Origin: Acidobacteriota bacterium
GTDB lineage: Bacteria; Acidobacteriota; Vicinamibacteria; Marinacidobacterales; Marinacidobacteraceae
Direction: 5' to 3'
Assembly (NCBI GenBank): GCA_022822745.1
Contig: JAJEAO010000046.1
Coordinates: 1 to 46,230 of the forward strand
Length of the DNA: 46,230 nt
In this document: in pieces, positions 1 through 6,787 of the stretch
Position numbering within the stretch: the stretch's first letter is position 1
Layout: every line of letters starts with the position of its first letter
Position numbers and translations under genes: made by a program
The notes under the pieces: model-generated
Told to the model about the DNA's origin: nothing
What the model saw: only the letters and a program-made list of their open reading frames with translations
Databases searched by the model: none

Positions 1-214
1 GTCGCGCGTCCCGTCTATGTGCTCTTCGGCGTGGACATCGGCTGGTCATCGCGGCCGTAGCCGCCGTCGCAGCCGGGCGAGTCTCCGACTCGCCACACCG
101 ACGCCGCCAGTCCAGGGGGGTCCGGAACGTGACGCTCCCGACGGTCGCAAGCCGGATCCGCTTGCCGCCATGGTCCATGGATGCCGCCGCCGGTGTTCGG
201 GGTGGGCTCGCCCC
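1..214. other. Island edge, no recognisable gene
   Basis: Frame 1 is open from the window edge to a TAG at 58-60 and could be the last 19 residues of an upstream protein (it reads VARPVYVLFGVDIG and then a few residues). This is too short to assign. The rest, up to the first ATPase-like residues at 215, shows no protein I recognise and no clear promoter. Confidence 0.3.
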
Positions 215-790
215 AAGAGGCCGCTTCCGCACGGCGTCAACCCGTTCCGGCCCGGAGCGGGGGTGCGGCCACCCTTTCTCGCTGGCCGGGAGGGCGAACT
301 CGAGATCACGGAGCGCAAGCTGACCGAGCTGGCCTCCGGCCGGAGCCTCCCCCGCGGCGCGCTGCTCTACGGCCCTCGCGGTAACGGCAAGACCGCACTG
401 CTTCTGGAGATCGGCGACCGGGCCCGAAAGCGCCGGCTGCGCGTCGAGCGCCTGCCCGTGGACGCGCTGACAGATCGGGAGTACCTGGTTCGGGAACTCC
501 AGGAGCGCTCCGGTCGGATCCGGGATCAGGTGACCGGCATCCAGTTCGCTGGAGTCGGCGCGGCGACGGCAGCCGGAGGCGGCAACCCGGAACGTCGAAG
601 CGTTCTTCGCCGGGTGGCTGAGCACCGACGGATCCAGACCGCTGGTCGTACTCCTGGACGAGGTGCAGGCCCTGGTTCCGGAGGTGGCCCGCCCGTTCCC
701 GGACGCGATCCAGGCCGCCAAGGCCGATCGAGGCGCCCCGCCGTTCCTGATCGTCGCGGCCGGGACTCCCGCCGGATTCTGGAGGCCGCG
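215..790 (+). pseudogene. P-loop ATPase remnant (copy 1), frameshifted and truncated
   Basis: The frame starting KRPLPHGVNPFRPGAG at 215 carries a Walker A motif, GPRGNGKT, about 55 residues in. Reading then has to change frame before 591, where VVLLDEVQAL (Walker B) and LIVAAGTPAG (a sensor-like strand) appear in another frame. This is the pattern of the common 'ATP-binding protein' AAA family, about 400 aa long. The start codon is missing (AAG sits where copy 2 has ATG), one frame break lies near 580, and homology stops near 780, just before a block that recurs at 2638. The gene cannot make a full ATPase. It is probably the 5' part of a gene whose C-terminal piece lies at 2719-2856. The family call rests on motifs only. 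Confidence 0.6.
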
Positions 791-881
791 AGGGGCGCCA
801 GATCGCTCAGACCGGTCCTCCAGCGCTACCCGGGAGCAGCATCAGATCATGGTCAGGAATCATGGTAAACTGCACTCCATG
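785..881. repeat. Repeated block A (copy 1), upstream of the first TA pair
   Basis: Nearly the same sequence recurs at 2638-2721. The main difference is a 13-bp insertion here, which creates a direct repeat of ATCATGGT at 846-853 and 859-866. Copy 1 ends on the ATG of the first antitoxin. The duplicated octamers sit where a TA operator would be expected, but an operator role is inference. Confidence 0.6.
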
Positions 882-1115
882 ACCGAGATTCAGGTGTCCA
901 AGTTCAAGGCGACTTGCCTCGCCGTGCTCGCTCGTGTCGGGCAGACTCGCGAACCGATTCTCGTGACCCGGCGGGGCAAGCCGATCGCCCGGATTCTGCC
1001 TCCGGCCGCCAATCCCGCCGGGAACTGGTTGGGCTCCATGCGGGGATCCGTCGAGGTGCACGGGGACATCGTCGCCCCTGCGTGCGAGGAATCCGACTGG
1101 GAGGCGCTGCGGTAG
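879..1115 (+). CDS. Phd/YefM-family antitoxin
   Basis: This 78-aa protein starts MTEIQVSKFKATCLAVL and contains the phrase EPILVTRRGKPIARILP. That is the classic Phd/YefM/PhdYeFSN fold signature: an N-terminal DNA-binding sheet-helix followed by 'ITKRGKPVA'. The C-terminal half (GSMRGSVEVHGDIV, then EESDWEALR) is the usual toxin-binding tail seen with VapC partners. The stop codon is directly followed by the toxin ATG at 1116, so the two are cotranslated. An upstream in-frame extension at 663 runs into ATPase remnant sequence, so the start at 879 is preferred. The protein likely binds its own promoter (repeat at 846-866) and neutralises the downstream PIN toxin. The antitoxin frame is intact even though the toxin is broken. 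Confidence 0.85.
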   Translation: MTEIQVSKFKATCLAVLARVGQTREPILVTRRGKPIARILPPAANPAGNWLGSMRGSVEVHGDIVAPACEESDWEALR

Positions 1116-1501
1116 ATGCCGCTCCTGCTCGATACCCACGCGTGGATCTGGGGCTGAACGAGCCCGAGCGCCTGCCCTCCTCGGTTCGACGGGCCCTCTC
1201 GGAGGCGCCGGAGCGCCCGCGGCTCTCACCGGTCAGCGTGTGGGAAGTGGCGCTGCTGGTCGAGAAGAGGCGAATCACCTTGACGCCCGGCCTGGAGGCC
1301 TGGCTACGTGACGCGATGCCGTCGGTCCGCGAAGCGCCACTCAACTTCGAAGTCGCCGCCGCCAGCCGCAGGGTCCGCCTCGGCCACCAGGATCCAGCCG
1401 ACCGATTCATCGTTGCCACCGCCCAGGTGTTCGGGCTCCGTCTGATCACTGCCGATGCGCGGCTCCTCCGCTGTCCCGACGTCGAGACCATGTGGGATTG
1501 A
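1116..1501 (+). pseudogene. vapC: VapC-like PIN-domain toxin, one-base frameshift
   Basis: Translation from 1116 gives MPLLLDTHAWIWG and stops at 1155-1157. The rest of the toxin (LNEPERLPSSVRRAL onward, to 1501) continues without a break in another frame. The switch falls at the GGGG run 1150-1153, which fits loss of one base. All four PIN acidic positions are visible across the two frames: LLLDTH, VWEVA, DPADRF and ITADARL. Intact, it would be about 128 aa, normal for a Phd-partnered VapC ribonuclease. It is therefore a fresh pseudogene, an assembly error at a G run, or (less likely) a frameshift-expressed gene. The intact antitoxin upstream fits recent loss of the toxin. Confidence 0.8.
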
Positions 1502-1564
1502 GGGCGAGGCCGGCCCGATTCCGGAGTCGGACCAGGCCGTCAGCGCCCGGGACTGGCCGAGTCC

Positions 1565-1710
1565 ATGAAGCCGCTGCCGAGCGCGATCAACCCGTTTCGG
1601 CCGGGCACCGGGGCTGCGCCGCCGTTGCTCGCCGGACGGGACCGCGAAACTCGAAGTCTCCACGCGCAAGCTGACGGATCTGGCGTCCGGGCGACTCCGT
1701 CCTCGCGCGC
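1565..1710 (+). pseudogene. P-loop ATPase remnant (copy 2), N-terminal fragment
   Basis: ATG at 1565 opens MKPLPSAINPFRPGTG and continues to LLAGRDRE, clearly paralogous to the fragment at 215 (RPLPHGVNPFRPGAG, then FLAGREGE). After about 28 residues the frame shifts near 1647, and the next stretch reads KLEVSTRKLTDLASGR, matching ELEITERKLTELASGR of copy 1. Homology ends near 1710, before the Walker A motif. So a second, shorter broken copy of the same ATPase gene start lies between the two TA pairs. Confidence 0.6.
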
Positions 1711-1852
1711 GGTTGACGCGCCCGTCCTGCCAGACTCCGTCGGGTTCTCCGATCGCATCGAAGGCCTCGAACCGGTTCCTTCCCGGTGGACGGTCGGAAC
1801 TGCGAGGCCAAGGCTGGACGTGTGATGCTCTGGACATCATGAAGCGCCCACA

Positions 1853-1858
1853 ATATGA
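1853..1858 (+). promoter_or_regulatory. Possible -10 box upstream of the second antitoxin
   Basis: An AT-richer stretch (ACAATATGATGCTC) just before the antitoxin ATG at 1866 contains a TATGAT-like hexamer in an otherwise GC-rich region. The heptamer GATGCTC occurs twice (near 1824 and 1857) and could be part of an autoregulatory operator. No matching -35 is evident. Confidence 0.3.
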
Positions 1859-1865
1859 TGCTCTT

Positions 1866-2144
1866 ATGCGTACTACTCTGACACTGGATCGCGACGTCGC
1901 CGAGGCGATTCAGAGTCGTCGGCGAAACGGCGCCGGCTCCCTGAAGCAGATCGTCAACTCCCTGCTCCGCGCTGGCCTTCGGGCCGAGAACGAGCCGACG
2001 CCGGCCCGGACGTACCGGACGAAGCCCCATGCGTTGCAGTTGCGGGCCGGGTTCGATCCGAGGAGGCTCAACCAGCTCTCCGACGAGTTGGAGACCGATG
2101 CCTGGATCGAGCGTCAGAGCACCCTCGCGCATGATCGTTCCTGA
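1866..2144 (+). CDS. vapB: Ribbon-helix-helix antitoxin (VapB-like)
   Basis: This 92-aa protein begins MRTTLTLDRDVAEAIQ, a textbook ribbon-helix-helix start (beta strand RTTLTLD, then helix). LKQIVNSLLRAGL then matches the second helix of CopG/VapB-type antitoxins. The C-terminal half is an extended, charged toxin-binding tail. A longer in-frame start at 1839 (MKRPQYDAL) is possible, but 1866 places the beta strand at the N terminus as in the family. The gene overlaps the downstream PIN toxin by 14 bases, so the pair is translationally coupled. It probably represses its own operon. Both members of this pair are intact, unlike the first pair upstream. Confidence 0.85.
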   Translation: MRTTLTLDRDVAEAIQSRRRNGAGSLKQIVNSLLRAGLRAENEPTPARTYRTKPHALQLRAGFDPRRLNQLSDELETDAWIERQSTLAHDRS

Positions 2145-2565
2145 CGCCAACCTCCTGATCTATTCAGTGGATCAGACGAGCCCATTCCACTCGCGAGCCC
2201 GACGGTGGTGGGATGAAGTTCTTTCCTCGCCCGTGCCTGTCGGCCTGGTGTTCCCCAGTCTGCTCGCCTTCCTTCGCATTACGACGGACCCGCGGATCTT
2301 TGGCCATCCGCTGTCCATGGAAGAAGCTGTGGACCGGGTCCAGGGCTGGATGGGGCAACCGTGGACAACGGTCCTCCAGCCGACGGCTCGCCACTGGGGG
2401 GTTCTCGCCCACCTTCTGGTCGAGGGACATGGGACCGGCAACCTGACCACCGACGCGCACATCGCCGCCTACGCGATCGAACATGCGGCCACTGTGTACT
2501 CGAACGACGCCGACTTCTCCCGTTTCCCTGGCCTTCGCTGGAAGAACCCCCTCCTCGACACCTGA
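2131..2565 (+). CDS. vapC: VapC-like PIN-domain toxin (intact)
   Basis: This 144-aa protein starts MIVPDANLLIYSVDQ (first catalytic Asp). It carries LAFLRITTDPRIF in the middle, then NLTTDAHIAAYAIEH and YSNDADFSRFPGLRW near the C terminus, giving the second and third Asp. This is the VapC subgroup whose members end in FPGLRWxNPL, and the length is normal. Such proteins are Mg2+-dependent endoribonucleases that cut tRNA or rRNA and are held inactive by VapB. ATG at 2131 overlaps the antitoxin gene by 14 bases, which fixes the start. The substrate cannot be read from sequence. Confidence 0.9.
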   Translation: MIVPDANLLIYSVDQTSPFHSRARRWWDEVLSSPVPVGLVFPSLLAFLRITTDPRIFGHPLSMEEAVDRVQGWMGQPWTTVLQPTARHWGVLAHLLVEGHGTGNLTTDAHIAAYAIEHAATVYSNDADFSRFPGLRWKNPLLDT

Positions 2566-2637
2566 CCTGGCCGGGGACTCCGCATCCTTTCGACCGAGGC
2601 TGAATCTCACCTCTTCGACCGATCCGGTGACCAGGCT

Positions 2638-2721
2638 GCCGCGAGGGGCGCCAAGACGTTCAGACCGGTCCTCCAGCGCTGCCCGGGAGCAGCATCGTGT
2701 CATGGTCAACTGCACTCCATG
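2638..2721. repeat. Repeated block A (copy 2)
   Basis: This is the second copy of the block at 785-881, without the 13-bp insertion. It ends on an ATG at 2719-2721 that opens the ATPase C-terminal remnant. In the same relative position copy 1 ends on the antitoxin ATG. The two copies flank both TA pairs as direct repeats about 1.85 kb apart. Confidence 0.6.
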
Positions 2722-2856
2722 ACAACGCCGGGCTCCGCCTGGGATCTGCGGGACCGACTGTCCGACGTCGGCGTGATCCGGGAAGCGAGCCCGGGTCGCT
2801 GGGAGCTGGGGATTCCCGGATTCGGCGACGCCGTACTCCGCGAGATGCGCGACTGA
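2719..2856 (+). pseudogene. Probable C-terminal remnant of the P-loop ATPase
   Basis: The short frame (45 aa) reads MTTPGSAWDLRDRLSDV, and later GRWELGIPGFGDAVLRE before the stop. The phrase 'G-x-W-x-x-GIPSF-x-x-x-VLxE' is how many AAA 'ATP-binding proteins' of this type end, in a winged-helix tail. It is on the same strand as the N-terminal fragments at 215 and 1565. I read it as the 3' end of the interrupted ATPase gene. It could instead be a chance small reading frame. Confidence 0.45.
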
Positions 2857-2890
2857 GGGAAAGGGCGCGACGGGCAGGCCCGAGACGATC

Positions 2891-3460
2891 TCAGCGGGAC
2901 GACTCGGGCGAGACCTCGCCGGTGCGGACGAAGCGTCGGAACGAATCCTGTCGCGTTGACGCGCGGGCGTCTTCGCGACCGGCGAAGACCTGGACCAGGC
3001 GCACCCTCGATCGTCCATCGCCGGCATGCTCCCGGAGAACCAGGAACGTCGCATGGGAGTTGACGGCGGCGCGGTTTCCGATGGGGGCCACTTCCGGAGG
3101 GGGATCGATCGGGCCGAGCGGTTCGGAGGCGGGCGGGAACTCGACGCAGCCGACCCCGGGGCGGTGCCGCCGGGTCCGATCGAAGAAGTTGCAACCGAGA
3201 GCTCCGGACCGCAGAGCCTCGATGCGGTCGTCCATGACGATCACCTCGGAGGGAAACGGGTAGCCGGAGTGCTTCTTGACCCACTCCTCGGCGCGCCGCC
3301 ATTCGGCCTCGCAGGGCTCCTGGCAGAGAGCCGGCTCCTCGACCTGATCCGCTTCGACCGGCGCCCACCCCGTTTCCGGGGTCGTGGCGCACCCGAGGAG
3401 TCCCCCGCCAGCGAGGAACGCGATCCCGATCCGGCATCGTCTCCACGGCGCAGCGCTCAT
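2891..3460 (-). CDS. Predicted lipoprotein, unknown function
   Basis: This 189-aa protein starts MSAAPWRRCRIGIAFLAGG and has an LLGC lipobox near residue 24, so it is probably lipidated and anchored in the envelope. The mature part contains paired cysteines (ALCQEPCEAEWRRAEEWV), an EVIVMDDRIEAL stretch and GALGCNFFDRT. I recognise no catalytic family. The start was placed at 3460 because it gives a clean signal peptide; the frame upstream of it is proline/arginine-rich and lacks coding character. The gene is transcribed divergently from the M20D peptidase at 3571 across a 110-bp spacer. Its codon use resembles the core genes rather than the TA island. Confidence 0.65.
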   Translation of the reverse strand: MSAAPWRRCRIGIAFLAGGGLLGCATTPETGWAPVEADQVEEPALCQEPCEAEWRRAEEWVKKHSGYPFPSEVIVMDDRIEALRSGALGCNFFDRTRRHRPGVGCVEFPPASEPLGPIDPPPEVAPIGNRAAVNSHATFLVLREHAGDGRSRVRLVQVFAGREDARASTRQDSFRRFVRTGEVSPESSR

Positions 3461-3522
3461 GGACAGAGACCGTAACCGATCCGACGAAAGGCCCGAACCC
3501 GGGCGGAGAAGGGGGGTGCGGG

Positions 3523-3528
3523 CATACT
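3523..3528 (+). promoter_or_regulatory. -10-like box (CATACT) before the M20D gene
   Basis: CATACT lies 42 bases before the ATG at 3571 in an otherwise GC-rich spacer. The same hexamer recurs before other operon heads in this window (5369, 29466 reverse). There is no recognisable -35. Confidence 0.35.
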
Positions 3529-3570
3529 CTGACCTCCTGAGCTGACCCGGATCATTCGAGGGAGGTTGCC

Positions 3571-5019
3571 GTGAACCGAGGACTTCCGACACCGCGCACC
3601 CTGCTGTTCGTCGCCGCGCTGCTCGTCCCTGTGACGGGCGCGGCGCAGGACGACGACAGCGCCGCCGATACCGTGACCCGTTTCCTGAACGCGCAGCGGA
3701 CCGACTTCGAGGAAGTCGCGCTGCGGATCTGGGAATGGGCCGAGGTGGGCTACCAGGAGGAGAAGAGCTCCGGCCTTCTCCAGGAGCAGCTCACGGCCGC
3801 CGGGTTCTCGGTGGAGGCCGGAGTCGCCGGGATGCCGACGGCGTTCATGGCGGAGTGGGGCGCCGGCGGTCCGGTGATCGGCATCCTCGCCGAGTACGAC
3901 GCCCTCCCGGGCATCACCCAGCAGGCAGTGCCGGAGCCGCTCGAGCGGCACGATGTCGGCGCCGGCCACGCCTGCGGGCATCACCTGTTCGGGACCGCAT
4001 CCGTTGCCGCCGGACTCGCCGCGAAGGAATGGCTGGAGCGTTCCGGGACTCCGGGTCGCATCCGGGTGTACGGAACGCCCGCGGAAGAGGGCGGCGCCGG
4101 GAAGGTGTACATGGTCCGCGGGGGGCTCTTCGAGGATGTGGACGCAGTGCTCGCCTGGCATCCGGGGGACCGGAACGACGCAAGCCCGGGAGACTCGCTT
4201 GCCAACCTGTCGGCCAAATTCCGGTTTCGAGGGGTTTCGGCCCACGCCGCCGGCGCGCCGGACCAGGGCCGCTCCGCACTCGACGCCGTGGAGGCGATGA
4301 ACTTCATGGTGAACCTGATGCGCGAGCACGTCCACGAGCGGAGCCGGATCCACTACGTCATCACGCGGGGCGGCGAGGCGCCGAACGTCGTGCCGAACTT
4401 CGCCGAGGTTTACTACTACAACCGCCACCCGTCGGTGGAGGTCGCCCGGTCGAACTGGGACCGGATCCTGAAGGCGGCCGACGCGGCGGCGCTCGGCACC
4501 GGCACCACCGTGGAGCACGAAATCATCCACGGTCTCTACAACATGCTCCCCAACGAGCACATCGGCCGCCTCCTGTTCGACAACCTGAACACTGTCGGCG
4601 GCTTCGCCTACAACGACGAGGAGCGCGCCTTCGCGGAGGCCATCCAGGAGCACCTCCAGAACCCCCGCCCCATCGGCTCGCAGGAGGAGGTCGCCGAGTG
4701 GCGGCGCACTCCGGCGGGCGGCTCCACGGATGTCGCGGACGTGAGCTGGGTGGTCCCGACCGCGCAGTTCCGAACCGCGACCTGGGTTCCGGGGACGCCC
4801 GCGCACAGTTGGCAGGCGATCGCCGCCGGCGGGACCACGATCGGGCTGAAGGGCATGCACATCGCGGCGCAGGTGCTCGCGCGGACGGTGACGGACCTCT
4901 TCTCGGATCCCTCGCATATCGAGGCGGCGCTCGACGAGCTGGACGCCGCCCGCGGGCCGGACTTCGAGTACGTGCCGCTCGTGGGCGACCGGCCGCCCCC
5001 GCTCGACTACCGGCGCTGA
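3571..5019 (+). CDS. Exported M20D family amidohydrolase (AbgB-like)
   Basis: This 482-aa protein has an N-terminal signal peptide (hydrophobic LLFVAALLVPVTGAAQ, cleavage near residue 25), so it acts in the periplasm or outside. The M20D metal site is visible: GHACGHH near residues 132-138 and PAEEGGAGK near 170. The phrases ILAEYDALPG and SAHAAGAPDQGRSALDAVE are typical of the AbgB / aminobenzoyl-glutamate hydrolase branch. Members hydrolyse N-acyl amino acids or p-aminobenzoyl-glutamate; the substrate here is not known. The start is GTG-free ATG with a purine-rich AGGGAGG upstream. It is monocistronic: the next gene is convergent. Length is normal for the family (about 450-480 plus signal). 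Confidence 0.9.
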   Translation: MNRGLPTPRTLLFVAALLVPVTGAAQDDDSAADTVTRFLNAQRTDFEEVALRIWEWAEVGYQEEKSSGLLQEQLTAAGFSVEAGVAGMPTAFMAEWGAGGPVIGILAEYDALPGITQQAVPEPLERHDVGAGHACGHHLFGTASVAAGLAAKEWLERSGTPGRIRVYGTPAEEGGAGKVYMVRGGLFEDVDAVLAWHPGDRNDASPGDSLANLSAKFRFRGVSAHAAGAPDQGRSALDAVEAMNFMVNLMREHVHERSRIHYVITRGGEAPNVVPNFAEVYYYNRHPSVEVARSNWDRILKAADAAALGTGTTVEHEIIHGLYNMLPNEHIGRLLFDNLNTVGGFAYNDEERAFAEAIQEHLQNPRPIGSQEEVAEWRRTPAGGSTDVADVSWVVPTAQFRTATWVPGTPAHSWQAIAAGGTTIGLKGMHIAAQVLARTVTDLFSDPSHIEAALDELDAARGPDFEYVPLVGDRPPPLDYRR

Positions 5020-5097
5020 TCGCAGGAGCCCTGCGCGCTGGCAATCGTGCCGGGCAGGGCCGCTACCGCGAGAACCGGCCCGGCGCGCCGGAAATCG

Positions 5098-5316
5098 CTA
5101 CCTGACGGGCTCGCTCGGCTTCGCGGCGTGATCGGTGAGGAACGGCAGGGCTCCCTCGATCCGGGCGACGCGCTCGGCGAGGGCGTGGATGTCACTGCGG
5201 ATCCCGGCGCGATCTACGGCGGCAGCGCGCAGATCGGCGCGGAGGCTGCGGAAGGCAACGAACAGCCCGACGCCCAACCCGAGGATCGCGAGGGTCTCCT
5301 GACTGATCGGGGGCAT
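5098..5316 (-). CDS. Small membrane-anchored coiled-coil protein
   Basis: This 72-aa protein has one predicted N-terminal transmembrane helix (LAILGLGVGLFVAF). It is followed by a charged heptad-like helix (SLRADLRAAAVDRAGI, IHALAERVARIEGALPFL) ending in a short polar tail. This layout resembles short accessory proteins annotated as hypothetical in many genomes. It lies on the opposite strand between two exported hydrolase genes. No specific function can be assigned. The ATG-to-TAG frame and the TM-plus-coil pattern make it more likely real than chance. Confidence 0.55.
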   Translation of the reverse strand: MPPISQETLAILGLGVGLFVAFRSLRADLRAAAVDRAGIRSDIHALAERVARIEGALPFLTDHAAKPSEPVR

Positions 5317-5368
5317 CGGCGCAGATTAACGCGCCGTCGTTTGAAGCGGCATTCCATCGGCGGTCTGC

Positions 5369-5374
5369 CATACT
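5369..5374 (+). promoter_or_regulatory. -10-like box (CATACT) before the CapA-like operon
   Basis: CATACT lies 24 bases upstream of the ATG at 5399. TTGAAG at 5341 could be a -35, but the 22-base spacing is long. Confidence 0.35.
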
Positions 5375-5398
5375 CGCGCTTCCTGGAGGATCGCGTTC

Positions 5399-6787
5399 AT
5401 GACCCACGAAACCCGAGCGTCCCGTCGCTTCCCGGTCGTCGCCGCGGCGGCGCTCATCTTCGGATTCGCCACCGGATCCCTCGCCCAGGAGCGATTCACC
5501 CTGGCGCTCACCGGGGATTCGATCATCACCCGGAAGCTGAGCGTGTACGAGGAGCCGGAGTTCCTGCGGATGATCGATCTCCTCCGCGGCGCCGACCTCG
5601 CGTTCACGAACGTGGAAGTGCTCTTCCACGACTGGGAGTCCTATCCCATGAGTTCGAGCGGGGGCACCTACATGCGCGCTCAGCCCGAACTGGTGCAGGA
5701 GTTCGTGTGGGCCGGGATCGACCTGGGGTCGCTCGCGAACAACCACTCGGGGGACTACGGGCCGCCCGCCATGCTGCTCACCGAGAAGTACATCCGGGAG
5801 GCGGGGATGGTCGCCGCCGGGATCGGTCGCAGCCTCGCCGAAGCCCGTGAAGCCAAGTTCATCGAGACGAAGGACGGCCGTCTCGCCCTGATCTCGCTGG
5901 CCTCGACCTTCCCCGACCACTCGGTGGCGGGCAAGTCCCGCGACGACATCCCGCCGCGGCCGGGTCTGAATCCCCTCCGCTACCTCACGACCTACGAAGT
6001 GACGCGGGAACAGCTCGAGGGCGTCCGGGCGACGATGCGGGATCTCGAGATGAATCCACCCGCCACCGGAGACCGCCTGAACTTCCTCCGGAACCGGTTC
6101 GAGCTTGCCGATGCTCCCGGCGTCCGGACCGAGCCGCACCCCGAGGATCTGGCGGAGATCGCCATGATCGTCAGCAACGCGCGGCGCCAGGCCGACCACG
6201 TCATGGTGACGATCCACGCCCATGAGGGGGCGCCGGGCCCGAACAGCCGGATGGTTCCGGCCGAATTCCTTGTCATCTTCGCCCGCGCCATGGTGGATGC
6301 CGGAGCGACGGTCTTCGTCGGACACGGCCCCCACGCGCTCCGCGCCATCGAGATCTACAAGGGCGCGCCCATCCTGTACAGCCTGGGGGACTTCATCTTC
6401 CAGAACGAGACGCTCCAGCGACTGCCGTACGAGAACTACCATCGCCTCGGGCTGGACGAGACCGACGGCCTCGCCGACTTCAACGAGGCCCGATACAACA
6501 ACGACACGACCGGTTTCCCGGCGATCCCCGAGATCTGGGAGGCGGTCATCGCCGTGCCCGAGTGGAGCGGACAGCAGCTCGTCGAGCTGACGCTGCATCC
6601 GATCACCCTCGGCTACGGCCAGCCGCGCCACGTCCGCGGCCGTCCGATGCTGGCCGAGGGCGAGCTGGCCGACAAGATCCTCGACGACCTGGTGCGCCTG
6701 TCGGCCCCCTACGGGACGCAGTTCGAGATCGCGAACGGGGTCGGCCGGGTCGTGCTGCCGACCGAAGCGACGGACGAGCAGGAGTAG
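5399..6787 (+). CDS. Exported CapA/PgsA-like metallophosphatase-fold protein
   Basis: This 462-aa protein has a signal peptide (LIFGFATGSLAQ, cleavage near residue 30). The CapA-family metal-binding motifs appear in order: LTGDSI near residue 38, FTNVEV near 65, SLANNHSGDYG near 112, IHAHEG near 275, VGHGPHALRAIEIY near 307 and YSLGDFIFQN near 326. CapA/PgsA proteins carry a calcineurin-like fold and are linked to poly-gamma-glutamate synthesis or export. No pgsB or pgsC gene is nearby, so a secreted hydrolase role is equally plausible. It heads a probable operon: its TAG is followed without a gap by the GTG of the dipeptidase gene. Confidence 0.85.
   Translation: MTHETRASRRFPVVAAAALIFGFATGSLAQERFTLALTGDSIITRKLSVYEEPEFLRMIDLLRGADLAFTNVEVLFHDWESYPMSSSGGTYMRAQPELVQEFVWAGIDLGSLANNHSGDYGPPAMLLTEKYIREAGMVAAGIGRSLAEAREAKFIETKDGRLALISLASTFPDHSVAGKSRDDIPPRPGLNPLRYLTTYEVTREQLEGVRATMRDLEMNPPATGDRLNFLRNRFELADAPGVRTEPHPEDLAEIAMIVSNARRQADHVMVTIHAHEGAPGPNSRMVPAEFLVIFARAMVDAGATVFVGHGPHALRAIEIYKGAPILYSLGDFIFQNETLQRLPYENYHRLGLDETDGLADFNEARYNNDTTGFPAIPEIWEAVIAVPEWSGQQLVELTLHPITLGYGQPRHVRGRPMLAEGELADKILDDLVRLSAPYGTQFEIANGVGRVVLPTEATDEQE

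Noticed and set aside
5399..6787. Poly-gamma-glutamate capsule locus
   Set aside because: The CapA-like protein has no pgsB/capB or pgsC/capC neighbour, so capsule synthesis is not supported.
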